From Blasia pusilla (lineage: Eukaryota; Marchantiophyta; Marchantiopsida; Blasiales), in assembly GCA_050084515.1 (NCBI GenBank), contig CM114271.1, positions 25,420,001 to 25,484,000 of the forward strand: a DNA stretch of 64,000 bases, written 5' to 3'. The notes under the pieces were generated by a model. It searched no databases. It saw only the letters and a program-made list of their open reading frames with translations, and was not told the DNA's origin. The first letter of the stretch is position 1. Every line of letters starts with the position of its first letter. A program made the position numbers and the translations under genes. Below are positions 12,003 through 23,820 of this stretch, in pieces.

Positions 12003-12990
12003 CTCAAAGATCCAAGCATTGTAACTTTGAATCAATTAGACCATTGCATATGTAATCCCATCACCAAAAATTTCTAGTTTTGTTTGTAACATTTCGCCTA
12101 TAATCCCACCAAAAGGAATGTAATTTTTTGTACACTATGCAAAAATCCTACATCACTTTGAGTTGATTGCAACATTACACATGAGATCCCAATCCTCATA
12201 TGTTGAAATTTTCTACATCACTATGCATAATGTTCACTACATAAAAATTCTCCCAAAACAATATTACTACTTGCAACATACTCATTCGAGCATCTCTATT
12301 ACTACGCAAAATTCAACTACAGTAAATCTACTAAGAGATATTTTCACACTCTCAACCATCATGCAATCTACATACCAAAAGGAGGATTTCTTTTTATGGG
12401 TGTTCCATTCTAATTACAACCCCCACTAATAGCCCATAATTTCCGAAAGGTAACATATTTGTATTCCTTCTAAACTATCAAAGTATAGATCTTCCATAGT
12501 GCTCCTTATGGGACGGGATTTGGACTTGATACTTCATCAATTCCTCCTCTTAGCATTATTATCCTTATCCATGTGTTAGTATTATTATTCTCATATATTA
12601 TTTGTTTCATATTTTCATTATAGTTTTTCATTCCTTCTCACATCCACTTTTCCTTTGCCATCCACCATTTAAAAAATTAAGTTCTAGATTAAACTACTAG
12701 TTTTCCACTATCAACCATCATACAATCTATATACTAGCTCTCGAGGATTTTATTTTTTAATGATACCATTCATATTTCTTTATTTATTTAAAATTATAAA
12801 TATTTTTTTGATTTATTACCCCTACAAACACTCCCTTCCTTTCTTCTCGAATGAAAAAAATTTTGATATTATTTTGAAATAGAAAAAAAAACATTTTCTT
12901 ATTTCTGATTGTCACATGTCAAACATAGAAATCTTAACAGATAAAACAAATAAGATATTACACGTGTAAGTACCAAAACGAACTCTTTAA
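12003..12990. other. AT-rich decayed DNA; the start carries the continuation of the gypsy RT
   Basis: The first 60 bases, read on the minus strand, continue the RT interrupted by copia A (LQCLDL, then a stop where the family has Arg). Beyond about 12150 I see no gene or repeat. Confidence 0.5.
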
Positions 12991-15900
12991 TATATTGCTA
13001 TTATAAGGTGCATACTTTCCCACCGATTACTTTCCGAGGGAGGCGTGAGCCAGAGTGCCCCCGCTAGCAAGCGCTGAGCCCAGTCTAGCGAACGCGATGC
13101 CCGGCATCCGGAGCTGGCGGCCCCGCAAAGTGACACGAGTCTGCGAGGGACCGCGGTCACACCGCACAGCGACTGTCCCCGAAAGCGACTGGCATCGCAA
13201 GAGAAATGGCTGTAGAATGAAAGAAGAAAATTACTCACCTCAATCTGCGGAGATAACGCGCGAAGTCCCGTGAATGCATCTGCGCAGTCTGGACAAATCG
13301 GTGGTGAGGGAGAGGTAGCGCCCCTGTCGCAGTGTAGGAGAGTGCCGGACTATTGCAGCACGCTCCTCGATCCAGCTGTGTACTTTCCTCTCCCGACTGC
13401 ATATATGCACCGGGCATCAGGTCTGGCATTGGGGATTTTTCATGTAGAAGTCGGAGAATATGCGGTGATTTGTTCCGGAGCGAGTCGTTTGAGATCGTAT
13501 TTGAGTGCGAGCGATCTGGAAAACTTCGGAGAAGAGGGCCCGTTTCCACGGGTTTAGAGGACGACTTCACGAAGGTTGAGAGTGTGGAGTGTTGAAGAGG
13601 AGTCCGAGAATTTGGTGGAAGTTACAGTAAAACGATCTTTTCAGAGGAGACGCAAAGTAGGTTCACGAGATTTTCTGTCCGCACCCGAGACCGTGTTGGA
13701 GAACCAAGGAGCTTCCGCAAATTGCGAGCGAGTTCCAAGTGAAGGTAAGGTGTGTGGATTTCCTGTGATTGCTTCCGTTGTCTCCTTTTGGGACTCTTTG
13801 ACTGGGGATTTAGCCCGCTCCGTCGATGTGTCTGGCGCTTTTCACCAGCTCTCATAACAACTGACGAGTAAATGTGTCATTCGGCACAACATCTATGGCT
13901 CGAAACGTTTTGATCCTGTAGATCTTCTTAGCTTGTCGAGCTTGTTGGCCTGTCCGATCGACTATCTGTAAGCGTAAGATCAGGTCAAACCCGAATCATC
14001 ACGGTTTTATCATCACACTAGCTAGCATATGCACATCCATTTTCCTTCTACGGTACCATTGTCGGTTGTGATCACATGGACTTCGAATCAACGGTGGAAT
14101 CAGGAACCGTGGATCGGCTGTGGTAGTTGATCCCGTTGTACAGGATCGAGAGTCTTGAGAATTGGCCCATTTTTTGAAACTGGTTTCAAGCAAATTAACG
14201 AAACACAGAACTTTTGAGTAACCTTCGTTCTAGGAAATTGGTTAGCGTGTATAGGATCAGCCAGGGTTTGTCAGATTATTTTTTGTTCTCAACCTTTGTC
14301 AACAATCCAGAGGGAGATTTCGATGTCTCTCCAAAGAGCTATGGCGAGATGCCTCAAGGTGTTGTCGCGTTTCCACCACCAGTGAGCTATCCACTTAGTT
14401 TTCCAACCATTATTGCCGGACAGTCGATGTGACCGATGGCATAGGGATGGCGCTGGCACAATTTTCGATCTGCCATTATTTAATTGCACACTGGCGTGGC
14501 TAAAAACTTACCCAAGCACGAATTCAATCCTTCGCGGCAAGAACTCAATTGCATGGTCTTCAATTCATCCTCTTTTTCTACCTAGGGCATGGATGGTCCA
14601 TGTTCGAGAGAGAGCTCGCCGTGTGTGTCTTTCATGTGTGTGCCTTGACTATGCTCCGGGTTAAAAATTCCACCCTTAAAAAAAAACAAAAACCAAATCT
14701 TTTCAGGTGATGTGCGATGCCTGTCAGATGCGATGCCAATTTCACACATGTGGAAGGGGTCCCATTAGCCAGATCGGCTTCCCGTGAACTAAAAATCTAC
14801 TGTACTCTCTCCAAGCACAGTCCAACCAGGGTGCGGGGTCTATGGCTTCCCGTGGACTAAAAATCTACTGTACTCTCTCCAAGCACAGTCCAACCAGGGT
14901 GCGGGGTCTATGGTCGCAAGGCTACGACAGGCACTACTTAATGAGTACAGTCTCTCTCTCTCATACCTGAATTTGTCCAGTTCGTCTCCTCCTTCGAGTT
15001 CTTCATTAGTTTGCTGAAAGAGGGCGTCGTCGTATAGAGTGAAGGATTTTCTGAAATGAAGTCATGTGTCTAGGTTCTTAGGCGTGTTATTTCCAGGTCG
15101 AATATTTTTATCTTTCATGATGAATTTGATCTCTCAATACTAATTTGAACATGCGTCGGCCATTCCGTTCGACATGCCTTCAAGTTGTAGTAAGTCTCGA
15201 TTTGGCTTCAGGTAGATATGAAATCCCTAGAGCTTCTATGTTTTCCAGTGGCTATCAGAGATGATGTGTGGAAGCGTCTGCATCCAAAACAGACTCCGTA
15301 GTACGAGCCTTGTTCGTTCTCTGACGAACTTACCTCGGAAGTGAGACGCTGCGAACTTTTCTGAGGTTATCAATGGTAGTAATCTGATAAAACCCGATCA
15401 AGCTTATGAATCTTTGTTTTGATGCTTGGATGGGTCGGGTTAGCTTAACTTCACTGCAGTTCTAGGGCTGGGTAATCCCGCTTTCAACCTCGAGCTCCAC
15501 TTCAATTTCCCCAATTTTATAGCCAGTTGGCAAGTTACGTCGAGTAGAGATTTTGCAGATGTCGATAGCTGAAAACGTTGATCAATATTTTATCTTAAGA
15601 GTGTCCAAATTCTTGCAATAGGTTTGAGGTATCCATAGGTTATTGGTAACTACAATTCGTGTTACAGTACTTCCAGATCTAGCTTCTCTTCGCCAATATC
15701 CTCATGAATGTCTCCTCTTTTTTCCCAGATGAATGAAGCACGAATCCTACTGCCTGTGAGAATTGAGGGATTTGCTCTGCTGGGATTAAACCCGGGTTCC
15801 CTGTCAATCAATACGGAAACTGCGGAGAGAAATTGATCTTAGAGGTTTAGAGAAATTCACCTGTTCGAAGGGAGCATCTAAATAGTGACATTCTAACAGT

Positions 15901-17270
15901 AGACCTCTCAAAAAATGGGCAGAGACATCTAAATATTGGCAAAGTAAGAATCATCGGCATGTTACGACAATTCATAGCACAGCTTCCGCAAAGGAACCAA
16001 TAGTTTTCACACTACCTAATATGGTATTGTGGGTGGTCGAGAAGGCTTCCAAATGTCACGGATAGGAAGCATGAGCATGTTTTCTGCAGTCTTGAGTTAT
16101 GTGGGACCCTAAACTTCTGGTTACATATGTGAAATTTCGTAGAACCTTATTCTCCAATTTTTTAGGGTCTTTTCTAGAATAGAATAAACTGTCTCGTCCC
16201 CTTGCGTGACACATGGTGATAAGCGAGGAAAGTATCAGATCCTTGCGAGAATTTATCCTATCCTTACAGTTGCAATTGACTCAAATGATCTCGTAGCGGA
16301 TTTGAGTTCAGCGAGTGATGACTGTAATTGCGTCAGGTCCGAAAGATCCTCACTTAATAGGAGTCTAGCAAACAATACATAAGCTTCCGATATGGGCTTT
16401 TCGAGCTCAGCCAGATCTGCTGATACTAAGAAAGCTTCGGTAGCCGATCAAAAGATTTGGGGAGTCTTATCGTGCAACCGTTGTGTTTGTCCTAGTGCAG
16501 TCACTCCGAGAATGCAGCTTCTCCTGTTGCAAGCGGTCCTCTTGTTTATCTGCGGGACATGGTTGACCACTAAGGGCACATTTTCGAACTGATTTGCAAG
16601 GTAGACATCTTCACCTGTTCAGCTTCAGATCGTCCAGCTGCCACGAAGGGCCCTTAGCACCAACTGCAAGATGGCACTAAAATTGCTGCACTCTTGCTTT
16701 GATGATGTTACACCGAAAAAAGAGTAGCAGTCTAGGTTTTGGGGTTTTCCTCCAGCTTTCTCTGCAGATTTGTGTGGACAGAGACGCTCTCTTTATAATC
16801 TCCATGGGTGGTTCTGGTGGGAGGATCGTTGTAGGGACTTCTGCATCTTTGTTTACTGCTACTTGAAGAACCGCGCCTGACCTTATTATAACGAAAAAAT
16901 CAACTTACTGAACTGTCAATTCTGAATTGGTTAGAGAATTGAACATGGGATGGTGAGACCTTCAGTAATCTTTGAACTGCAAGCACTGGTCACCTTCGAA
17001 TGAAGATGACTGTGAACTGATCTTCTTGTAGTATACTGCATAAACCCAGATCTACAACCGTGTACATTAAACTACGAGTGACTGGGATCACTAGTCGATT
17101 TTTCCTGAAGTCCTGTTTTCAAGTATGTGTAATCGCAGTACTCATCATGCAATCTGGTGTAAACCATCGTCATGTCATCGATTTGCCAAAATCTGACATG
17201 CAGATTCTGCTTCAAGTGCTCTGTGAAGCACGCTAGGTGCTTTGGGACGGGCAGGCGATCGTATATGTGA
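12991..17270 (+). other. Gene-like island upstream of the PrpF-family gene, possibly its leader and introns
   Basis: Composition changes abruptly from AT-rich to balanced and CpG-containing near 13010 and stays so to the PrpF gene. A TATA-like CTATTATAAGG (about 12998) lies just before the change, and a good donor (GAAG|GTAAGGTG, about 13743) follows an open stretch at 13576-13740. No frame matches a known protein. One reading is a transcript starting near 13030 whose long 5' leader is spliced to the PrpF exon. Unrelated intergenic DNA is equally possible without transcript data. Confidence 0.3.
14776..14911. repeat. 68-bp tandem duplication, two copies
   Basis: Copy 1 (14776-14843) and copy 2 (14844-14911) both start GGCTTCCCGTG and differ at about one position (GTGAAC versus GTGGAC). 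The near identity shows a recent event in the putative leader or intron. Confidence 0.95.
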
Positions 17271-17330
17271 CTTTTGGAAGATGCATCGCAGGTGATTGTA
17301 GGCTTGGAGATGCACGCAGGAGAAGCAGTC

Positions 17331-18707
17331 ATGGCTCGGAAGTTGCCACACTTGATCATGCGAGGGGGAACTTCGCGAGGGGTCTATATCCTGAAAGAGC
17401 ACCTGCCCATGCAGGACGACAACATCAGCAAAGTGCTGCTCGCTGCCATGGGGACTGTGTATGCGCATCCGGGGGAACACTTCCAACTCGACAGAGATAG
17501 GAAAGTCGGTGGCGGTTGCCAAGTGAATGGACTGGGCGGCGGAACTTCCATCACGAACAAGGTCGCCATTCTGTCCAGATCCGCATATAAGGGCGTGGAC
17601 GTGGACTACCGCTTCGCCCAGGTCAGCACTTCCAAAGCTTACGTAGACTTCGAGCCCAGCTGTGGCAACATTCTCGCCGGTGTGGGTCCCGCGGCGATCG
17701 AAATGGGCCTGGTGAGCAAACTGGGCAGGGAGGTCACCAAGGTGGTGATCCGAGCGACGAATAATGGCACCCTGGTGGAGGCCGTGGTGAGGACTCCCCA
17801 GCAGAAGCTGGCATACGACATAATAACGAGCGACCAGGTGGACGGCGACGGGGCACTCCGACATCAACCCGCTCCGGTGCTGCTGAATTTCATGGACGTG
17901 GTGGGATCCACGAGTGGAGGCCGGCTCCTGCCGACGAACAACGTCGTCGACGTCATCGACGGTGTGGAGGTCACCTGCATCGACGTGGCGATTCCCATGG
18001 TCATCGCCAGGGCGTCGTCCATGGGCAAGACCGGCTACGAGTGCAAGCAGGAGTATGACCATGACTGTCACTTCTTCGCGCGTCTGGAAGCCATTCGCCG
18101 GAAAGCTGGACTGCTCATGGGGCTGGGCGACGTCGCGGGTCGGGTTCTCCCCAAGTTTGGCCTCGTCGCGGAGCCCCGGTCTCCTGGCGCCAGCTTCACG
18201 GCGCGCTACTTCGTCCCCGATTCGTGCCACCCCGCGATGGCTGTCACCGGAGCCATCTGCATGAGCAGCTGCAGCATCCTCAAGGACTCGGTGGCGTACG
18301 ACCTCGCCCGGCGCTCGTCCGTGCCGGTCGATTCCTGCTGCCATCCCGGACTCACTCATGACGAGGTGGTCATCGAGCACCCGTCTGGATCCATCAAGGT
18401 CTTGCTCAAGTCTTTGCAGAAACCCGACACGCGGGAGATGCACGTGGTCAGCGCCGGGATCGAGAGAACTGCGCGTTGGATATCTGCAGGGGTCGCGTTC
18501 GTTCCGGATCATTGGGAGCGTGAGGAGCCGAGGGTGGACATCCACGCAACGATTTTAATGAGCACCGAAACAGTCATTCCTGAGGAGAAGGTGAACTACG
18601 AAATGAACGGGTGCGAAACCTCCAAAGCCGAAAGCTTGAGAAAGGAGATCGACTCCCAATTCCAACAATTCAGGCATATTTTCTCTTACGGTAGTAAAGT
18701 AGAGTAG
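17331..18707 (+). CDS. PrpF-family isomerase/tautomerase (aconitate, 4-oxalomesaconate or methylitaconate isomerase-like)
   Basis: The protein is 458 residues from the ATG at 17331; an upstream in-frame ATG at 17274 would add 19 residues. I prefer 17331 because it puts the family's N-terminal segment at the start (LIMRGGTSRGVY, residues 8-19). Family marks follow in order: AAMG, the GLGGGTSITNKVAIL segment with its conserved Lys, VDYRFAQVS, SCGNILAGVGP with the conserved Cys, TCIDVAIPMV, MGLGD, RYFVPDSCHPAMAVTGAIC, VIEHPSG and RTAR. Members shift double bonds in tricarboxylates and dicarboxylates and have a two-domain fold like diaminopimelate epimerase; the substrate cannot be told from sequence. 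Bacterial members have roughly 360-400 residues, so about 50 C-terminal residues are extra. The frame has no intron and is GC-rich beside AT-rich DNA, unlike the intron-dense amidase gene here. That fits acquisition from bacteria or fungi, an inference only. Confidence 0.9.
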   Translation: MARKLPHLIMRGGTSRGVYILKEHLPMQDDNISKVLLAAMGTVYAHPGEHFQLDRDRKVGGGCQVNGLGGGTSITNKVAILSRSAYKGVDVDYRFAQVSTSKAYVDFEPSCGNILAGVGPAAIEMGLVSKLGREVTKVVIRATNNGTLVEAVVRTPQQKLAYDIITSDQVDGDGALRHQPAPVLLNFMDVVGSTSGGRLLPTNNVVDVIDGVEVTCIDVAIPMVIARASSMGKTGYECKQEYDHDCHFFARLEAIRRKAGLLMGLGDVAGRVLPKFGLVAEPRSPGASFTARYFVPDSCHPAMAVTGAICMSSCSILKDSVAYDLARRSSVPVDSCCHPGLTHDEVVIEHPSGSIKVLLKSLQKPDTREMHVVSAGIERTARWISAGVAFVPDHWEREEPRVDIHATILMSTETVIPEEKVNYEMNGCETSKAESLRKEIDSQFQQFRHIFSYGSKVE

Positions 18708-20371
18708 ACCACTCTCTTACGGGAATAGGTGTCATCCCTCTCTTACGGAAATAAGTGCCCTTACCCGCCTCTAGCCGACCGGGCAAACTCGCAGCGTCTA
18801 TACGACATACTCTCGTGATTGATGACTTTCTTAGTTAGTCCCGATACTCTCTCCGACCCACGTATCAAATACATATGTAGTGAAATGGTCTAAGGATCGG
18901 CCTAAGTATGTTTCCACACCAGATTCGTAGACTAAACTGGCCTCCAAACCTTTCCGAGGGCCCTTTGCTGGCGCGCTGTTGATGTACTTTTGCGATGTGC
19001 ATTCGTTGGTGATCCCGTGGCTATATGAGACTAGTAGAGGTCCTACGTGGAGCACGGAGTCAATAGCTCTGGTGCTCGGGAAACATTTTCTTATTGCCCT
19101 ACATTTGCAAAAGGACTCTTTGCAAACTAGAAAACTATCCTCCGATCCCTTTTAGCTTTGTTCGAGCATGGGTGTATTTCATCTCCCCTTCGAGGCTTAA
19201 AGTCGAATTAGTAAAGTTTAAAATAGAAGTAGAAAGGACCTCTGCCCCGGAAGTCTCTTTTAACCTGATGTTCATTACTATTTCTTTCTTTTAATTCTTG
19301 GCACTTCAGCTACTCCACAGCACAAGTGTCAACACGTCAAAGTTTTTTCCCCACCATGCATTGATTCCAAAAGTGTTTTAGGGACGATGGAGTGGTTAAT
19401 TAAGCGGTTTTTCGTTAACCCAAATCTTATCTGTGGAAGGTAACCCAAACAGCGCGCTGTACCCCAAACATTAGTCAATCAACACAAGGAACAAACATCA
19501 AACCCTTTGAGAGTGTCGTAGTGTTTGAAGGGAAGAGATGATTCGTCGGAGAAGAAGATGGGTAGATGTTAAGAATTTTACTTGTAACTATTTCCATTGT
19601 GATCCAATCTTTTCAATGTTAGGCCGAACGTGTTCATCTTTTCAAGCTTGAACTTTGGGGTTTTTTTTTTTACTTAAGATGGAGTTTTCCAAAGTTCTAG
19701 GGATTTTTGGACCTCCTTCTCTCCTAAACGACCTCATTGATTCTTAAACGCAATTTCACACATAGCGCTTTTCTTATAAAGTGATATCGGGTTACCATCG
19801 GTTTAAGGTATTCCTCTTGCTTTTCTCGATCTTTTGATACGGGCTAGGCTCAGCATTACGAACTCATTCCCTCATAGCAGTCATCAGTGGGTGGTTCACT
19901 TTCTCCTCACATCCTCTTTTTTGGTGTTTCCAATCTCTTTCATAACTTTCTTCTGGAATGTCGGTTTTGGACGTGTTTGGTCTTGTTTCGATTGTCTCAT
20001 GAGCTCGTTCTTATCATACCAAGTAGGTTTTCTAGTTTTTCTTTCTTATCCGTAAGCGCTTTTTATGGTATACGAGTTTGTTTTAGGTCAATTCCTCTCA
20101 AACTTCTTCCTTGCTCTTTCAACTCTTTACTTTACTATTTCCCCCCTACATGCATTTGCTATCTCCTTAGGACATTAGAAATTCATATTTTGATCCACTT
20201 CTTCCGATACCATATATATCACTGTTCCTTTTCAAAAAAAAATATACTTCTTAAAGTAATTTTCAATAATAAGTTCGTTATTTCCTAATCTTAATCTCTC
20301 CATCTAAATTTCTTTTATACGGAGTCCACTACTTTTGTTTTGTTTCATGCTTACTCCAAACCGCGTTTCAT
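18708..20371. other. Intergenic; short direct repeat after the PrpF stop, then T-rich sequence
   Basis: CTCTCTTACGG occurs at about 18713 and 18738, with a third partial copy just before the stop codon, giving a roughly 26-bp degenerate repeat that may lie in the 3' UTR. From 19320 onward I see no gene. The T-rich 19830-20290 stretch may be the 5' leader of the non-LTR element that follows. Confidence 0.4.
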
Positions 20372-22628
20372 ATGTCTTCCCTTGTCTCTGATGACTTGCC
20401 TACCTTTGCTTCTATGGCATTAGAGATGGAGCTGGATTCTCCATCTACTTGCTTCTTTGGTTTTACACGCCCTCCTACGACCATAACCTCTCCCCCTGGT
20501 TCACCTCCTCATCGTACATCTCACCATTTTCGTCCAAATACTAATACATCCATTACACTCTCTGCATTTCTTCTAGATTCTCCTCTTCTCCCCCGTTTGT
20601 CATGTCCTAATGAGCCTAATATTGATCCATTATTACCAAATCCTACAACTTTTCCAATCCTCACATATCTCATCTATGCCCTTACTTCCAACTCCCATCT
20701 ATTCTACCCTTATCTCCCCTCTTCCTCTTCCTCTTTCCCCAACCTACTTATCCCCTCATCGTCGTCCACCATCACTTCTTGCACCTCCCACCTCCTCTCC
20801 TTATAACTCTTCTACTTCTCCATTTGTACAAAAGGTTCGTTGCATACCTTGTGGTAAGGAGTTTGCTCCTAATGGGATCAAAAGACATGAGCGGTACTAT
20901 TGATCCATGCATGAGCCTTCAATCCCTAACCCGATACCTCCTCCTACTACGATCCCCACAATAACGGCTTGGACCTGGTTAAGCCAAATTGATCTCCTTC
21001 ACTCTTTCCATCCAGGTCTCCCTCGTCCTAGGCTCTACACTCGCATTTCTATTGCTCCTCATCCCATTATCCAACAAGCTTTGATTTTTCCATTAGAAAG
21101 GTTAGTTCATGATTCCACATATATAAATGCTTGGTATCTCCTATTACTCTTCCCACAATGGGTTTTAGTCCTCCCTCCAAGGGATTGTACGACGGATCAT
21201 TGTCAAACCTCCACACGTATTCAGCACTTTATGTCTAGGGATTGGGAGAATCATCAGAATGAGCATGTACTTCGAGCAGAGGCCTTAGCTGGGGCTCATC
21301 CCACTCAAAATGCTAATCATGGAGGCCTTCAATACAACAACGCCTTTAACGAAGTCTACTTTTGGGGCATGTTGGTGAGTTTTCACATGTGGCTTGAGCA
21401 TTGGATCCTCTCTCTCTGACGGTTCCAAGTGCGAACACAGTGGCTCTCTTAGAAGCTCTTCACCCTCCTTCAAGTGGTAATGCACCACCTTTTGTGGAAG
21501 ACTATACAACGGATCTTGACTTGGAGCTTGACTTGGAGGTTTTCACAAGGGCTTTTCTTCATACTCCATGCTTATCAGCAAGCGGGCTATCAGGGATGGT
21601 TTTTTAGCATCTCCACGATTACTGTATCCCGCCAGATTCAGTAAGTGGCTTTATCTCTCTATAGAAGGTGTGTGCACATATTGCGCCTGGTCGTCTCCCA
21701 TTCTCTATCTCTAGGCTCCTAGGGGCTTGGGGTTTGTTGGCTATGGATAAGACTCCTTTAGGTGTCTTCCATATGGCTATTGGAGAGGTTTTATACCGCT
21801 TGGTTAGTCGATCCTTATGCTTGCAATTTCGTCCTCACTTTAGTGCCCACTTATTTCCTCATTAATTTGGAGTGGCAACTCCTGATGGTTTTGAGGCTAT
21901 GGTGCATGGGATTCGCTCCACTTTTAATATTCATCCTGAATGGATAGCAATTCAAGTCGATGTGGCTAACACATTCAATTCACTTTCTCGTACGACCATC
22001 TTTGAGGAGTAATATTATGCAAGAGGAGTTACGTTATGCATGAGGACAACTTGCGAGTCTCATTCCATTTTTTTGCTCCTTCTATGCCTATGATACGCCC
22101 ATTATCTATTCTCATCATGCTACTTCCCGGGAATATAGTATTCTCCAATCGGCTTGTTGCACGTGTCAAGGTGATACCATGGATGGCCCGCTCTTTGCCA
22201 TTGCCCATTTTCGTGCCCTTTGAGTATCAACGCAAGCACTTCCATCTTGTCTTTTCCCTTCTATTGCTAATGACACTCACATTATAGGTCCTCCTTCTGA
22301 AGTGGTTCTTGCTTATACCCATTTCGTAGAGCAACTCTCTTTCTTAAACCGTAAAGTCCAACCTATTAAATGTGGAGTATGGTCTCCTTCATGCCTTCCC
22401 TCAACATTCATCCCGCCTACTCTTGAATTTCCTATCTACATTGAAGGGTTTAGGGTTCTTCAAGTCCCAATTGGCTTCATCGACTATGTCTCAAAGTTCT
22501 TGGATGAGATCCTTTTGAAAGACGTGGAATGGTCTAATTTTTTACCTCATCTAGGGGATCCCCAAGTGGCTTATGGGATTCTCTCCCAATATTTTACGAC
22601 ATCCTTCCTACCTTCTTCGAACTTGTCC
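20372..22628 (+). pseudogene. Non-LTR retrotransposon ORF, N-terminal part and reverse transcriptase
   Basis: The N-terminal region is Pro/Ser/Thr-rich. A zinc-finger-like segment KVRCIPCGKEFAPNGIKRH follows at about 20830-20895. Next come NAWYLLLLFPQWVLVLPPR (about 21130) and an RT containing GEVLYRLVSRSLCLQF, VATPDGFEAMVHGIRST, QVDVANTFNSLSR, a PLFAIAHFRALR-like segment, the active-site region FPSIANDTHIIG (family ADD is AND here), KCGVWSPSCLP, and GDPQVAYGIL before SYLLRT at the break. This RT type is known from algae and early plants. Frames shift repeatedly and stops occur, so it is dead. It is interrupted at 22628 and resumes at 27411 in frame once the insertion and one GTCC copy are removed. 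Confidence 0.8.
22625..22628. repeat. Left 4-bp target-site duplication (GTCC)
   Basis: It matches GTCC at 27407-27410. Deleting 22629-27410 rejoins the non-LTR ORF without loss of frame, which fixes both ends of the inserted element. Confidence 0.9.
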
Positions 22629-22877
22629 TGTCACATCTGAGTAGTCGATAGGCCAAGATCTATCGTGGATAGGGCGTAGGAGCCAACGGACTATCTTGAG
22701 TGTAACTTTGTCCCACGGTGTCATATAAGGTTGAGGATAGGTCTATTGTGCCAGGAACGTCGTTTCTGACAACTTTCATGTTGAGGTCTTTCACAGCCCG
22801 GTGACTTGTTGACCAGGTCACCCGCCCCTGGTAACGTGTGCGCGCAGGTTATCAAGGAGAGGGCTATTTTTAGGGGA

Positions 22878-22910
22878 AGAGCCTTTTGGCTCTTTCCAAC
22901 CCTATATAAG
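22878..22910 (+). promoter_or_regulatory. Hairpin and TATA box in the 5' end of the methyltransferase element
   Basis: AAGAGCC-TTTT-GGCTCTT (22878-22895) forms a short hairpin and is followed by CTATATAAG (22902-22910). This looks like the promoter of the element, as in an LTR U3. Methyltransferase coding sequence begins only about 40 bases downstream. Confidence 0.6.
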
Positions 22911-22950
22911 AGAGGAAGGTGGCTTTCCTAGGCCATCTTTCCTCAGCCAT

Positions 22951-23820
22951 CAGTACCTTTATGTGGAGAGAGATGAGACCGCGCGGCGAGTATCATTACG
23001 TTACGTGGCGAGATTGGTCTAGAGGTATCTTGAGTTGTTGCCGATATCTGTAGTACGGGGATATCAACATACACTACCTGCCGACATCTCTTTGGTGGGG
23101 GCGCAGGATCTGGATAGAGTTTGCACCATTCATTTGGTGATTCTTGGATGGTCATGTCAGGGTCATTCATCAGCTAGCCGAGGATTTGGATTGCAGGATC
23201 CGAGGTCAGGGATGTTTTGGGAGATGCTGCGAGTAGTACGACACTTGCAGGAGAGTCAGACATGTTCTCCAACGTACATTTTGGAGAACGTGCCATTGTT
23301 GGGAGACACTCGTGCACGTGTGATGACGAGTGTGCATCAGGTGAGGTCCTGGTTGGGACCTGCTGTATTGCTAAATGCGGCGAGAGTTGGATCACGTGCC
23401 CATCGTCCACGACTGTGGTGGACAAACCTGATACCATCAGAGGTACTAAGTCGAGCATATGATGGAGTCCAAAGAGCACCACATCTCATAGTGGATGCTA
23501 TTTTGGGCTCACGGCGTCAATCTCAGGTGGTGACACGGGATGATAGACCACCGTTGGCCATGGCCAATAGGATGGGGGAGTTGAGGGCAGCCTTACCTAC
23601 GTTGGTGAGCTTCCCAAAATCCGATGCCTTTCATCAGGGAGGGCCAAGCATGATTTGGGATGAGGTGACCGGAGCATTGGAGGAGCCTACAGCAGATGAG
23701 CGCTAGTGCGCCATGGGGTTCGCTACCGGTACTACGGCGGTGCCAGGGATGACTGAGGCATCCCGGAGACAGTTGTTGGGGATGGACCTCAATTGTCTCA
23801 CATGGATAGTTAGCCTAGGT
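22951..23820 (+). pseudogene. C5 DNA cytosine methyltransferase domain of the retroelement
   Basis: From 22951 one frame reads YLYVERDETARRV (motif II-like acidic strand), then SLVGAQDLD, ILGWSCQGHS (motif IV; family PCQ, here SCQ with the catalytic Cys kept), LQDPRSGMFWEML, TYILENVPLLGD (motif VI, ENV), and VGSRAHRPRLWWTN (motif VIII-like). Further on are EPTADER and AMGFATGTT (motif IX region) and LLGMDLNCLTWIV (motif X-like, near 23817). Motif order is canonical, not the permuted order of plant DRM enzymes. Stops interrupt it at 23020 and 23704. Motif I (SAM-binding FxGxG) is missing: the sequence upstream of 22951 is the shared element end. The family would methylate cytosine in DNA using S-adenosylmethionine; a role in protecting or modulating the element is inference. 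Confidence 0.88.

Noticed and set aside
13235-13570. 111-codon minus-strand frame in the island before PrpF
   Set aside because: An overlapping plus-strand frame of similar length is open too, so it reflects balanced composition rather than a gene.
17175-18545. 456-codon open frame on the minus strand
   Set aside because: It is the antisense shadow of the GC-rich PrpF-family gene; no family motif is visible in it.
22951-23820. Host DRM or DNMT gene fragment unrelated to the retroelement
   Set aside because: It lies between exact target duplications and on the same strand as pol, in canonical rather than DRM-permuted motif order. A host gene remnant would not end at the insertion boundaries.
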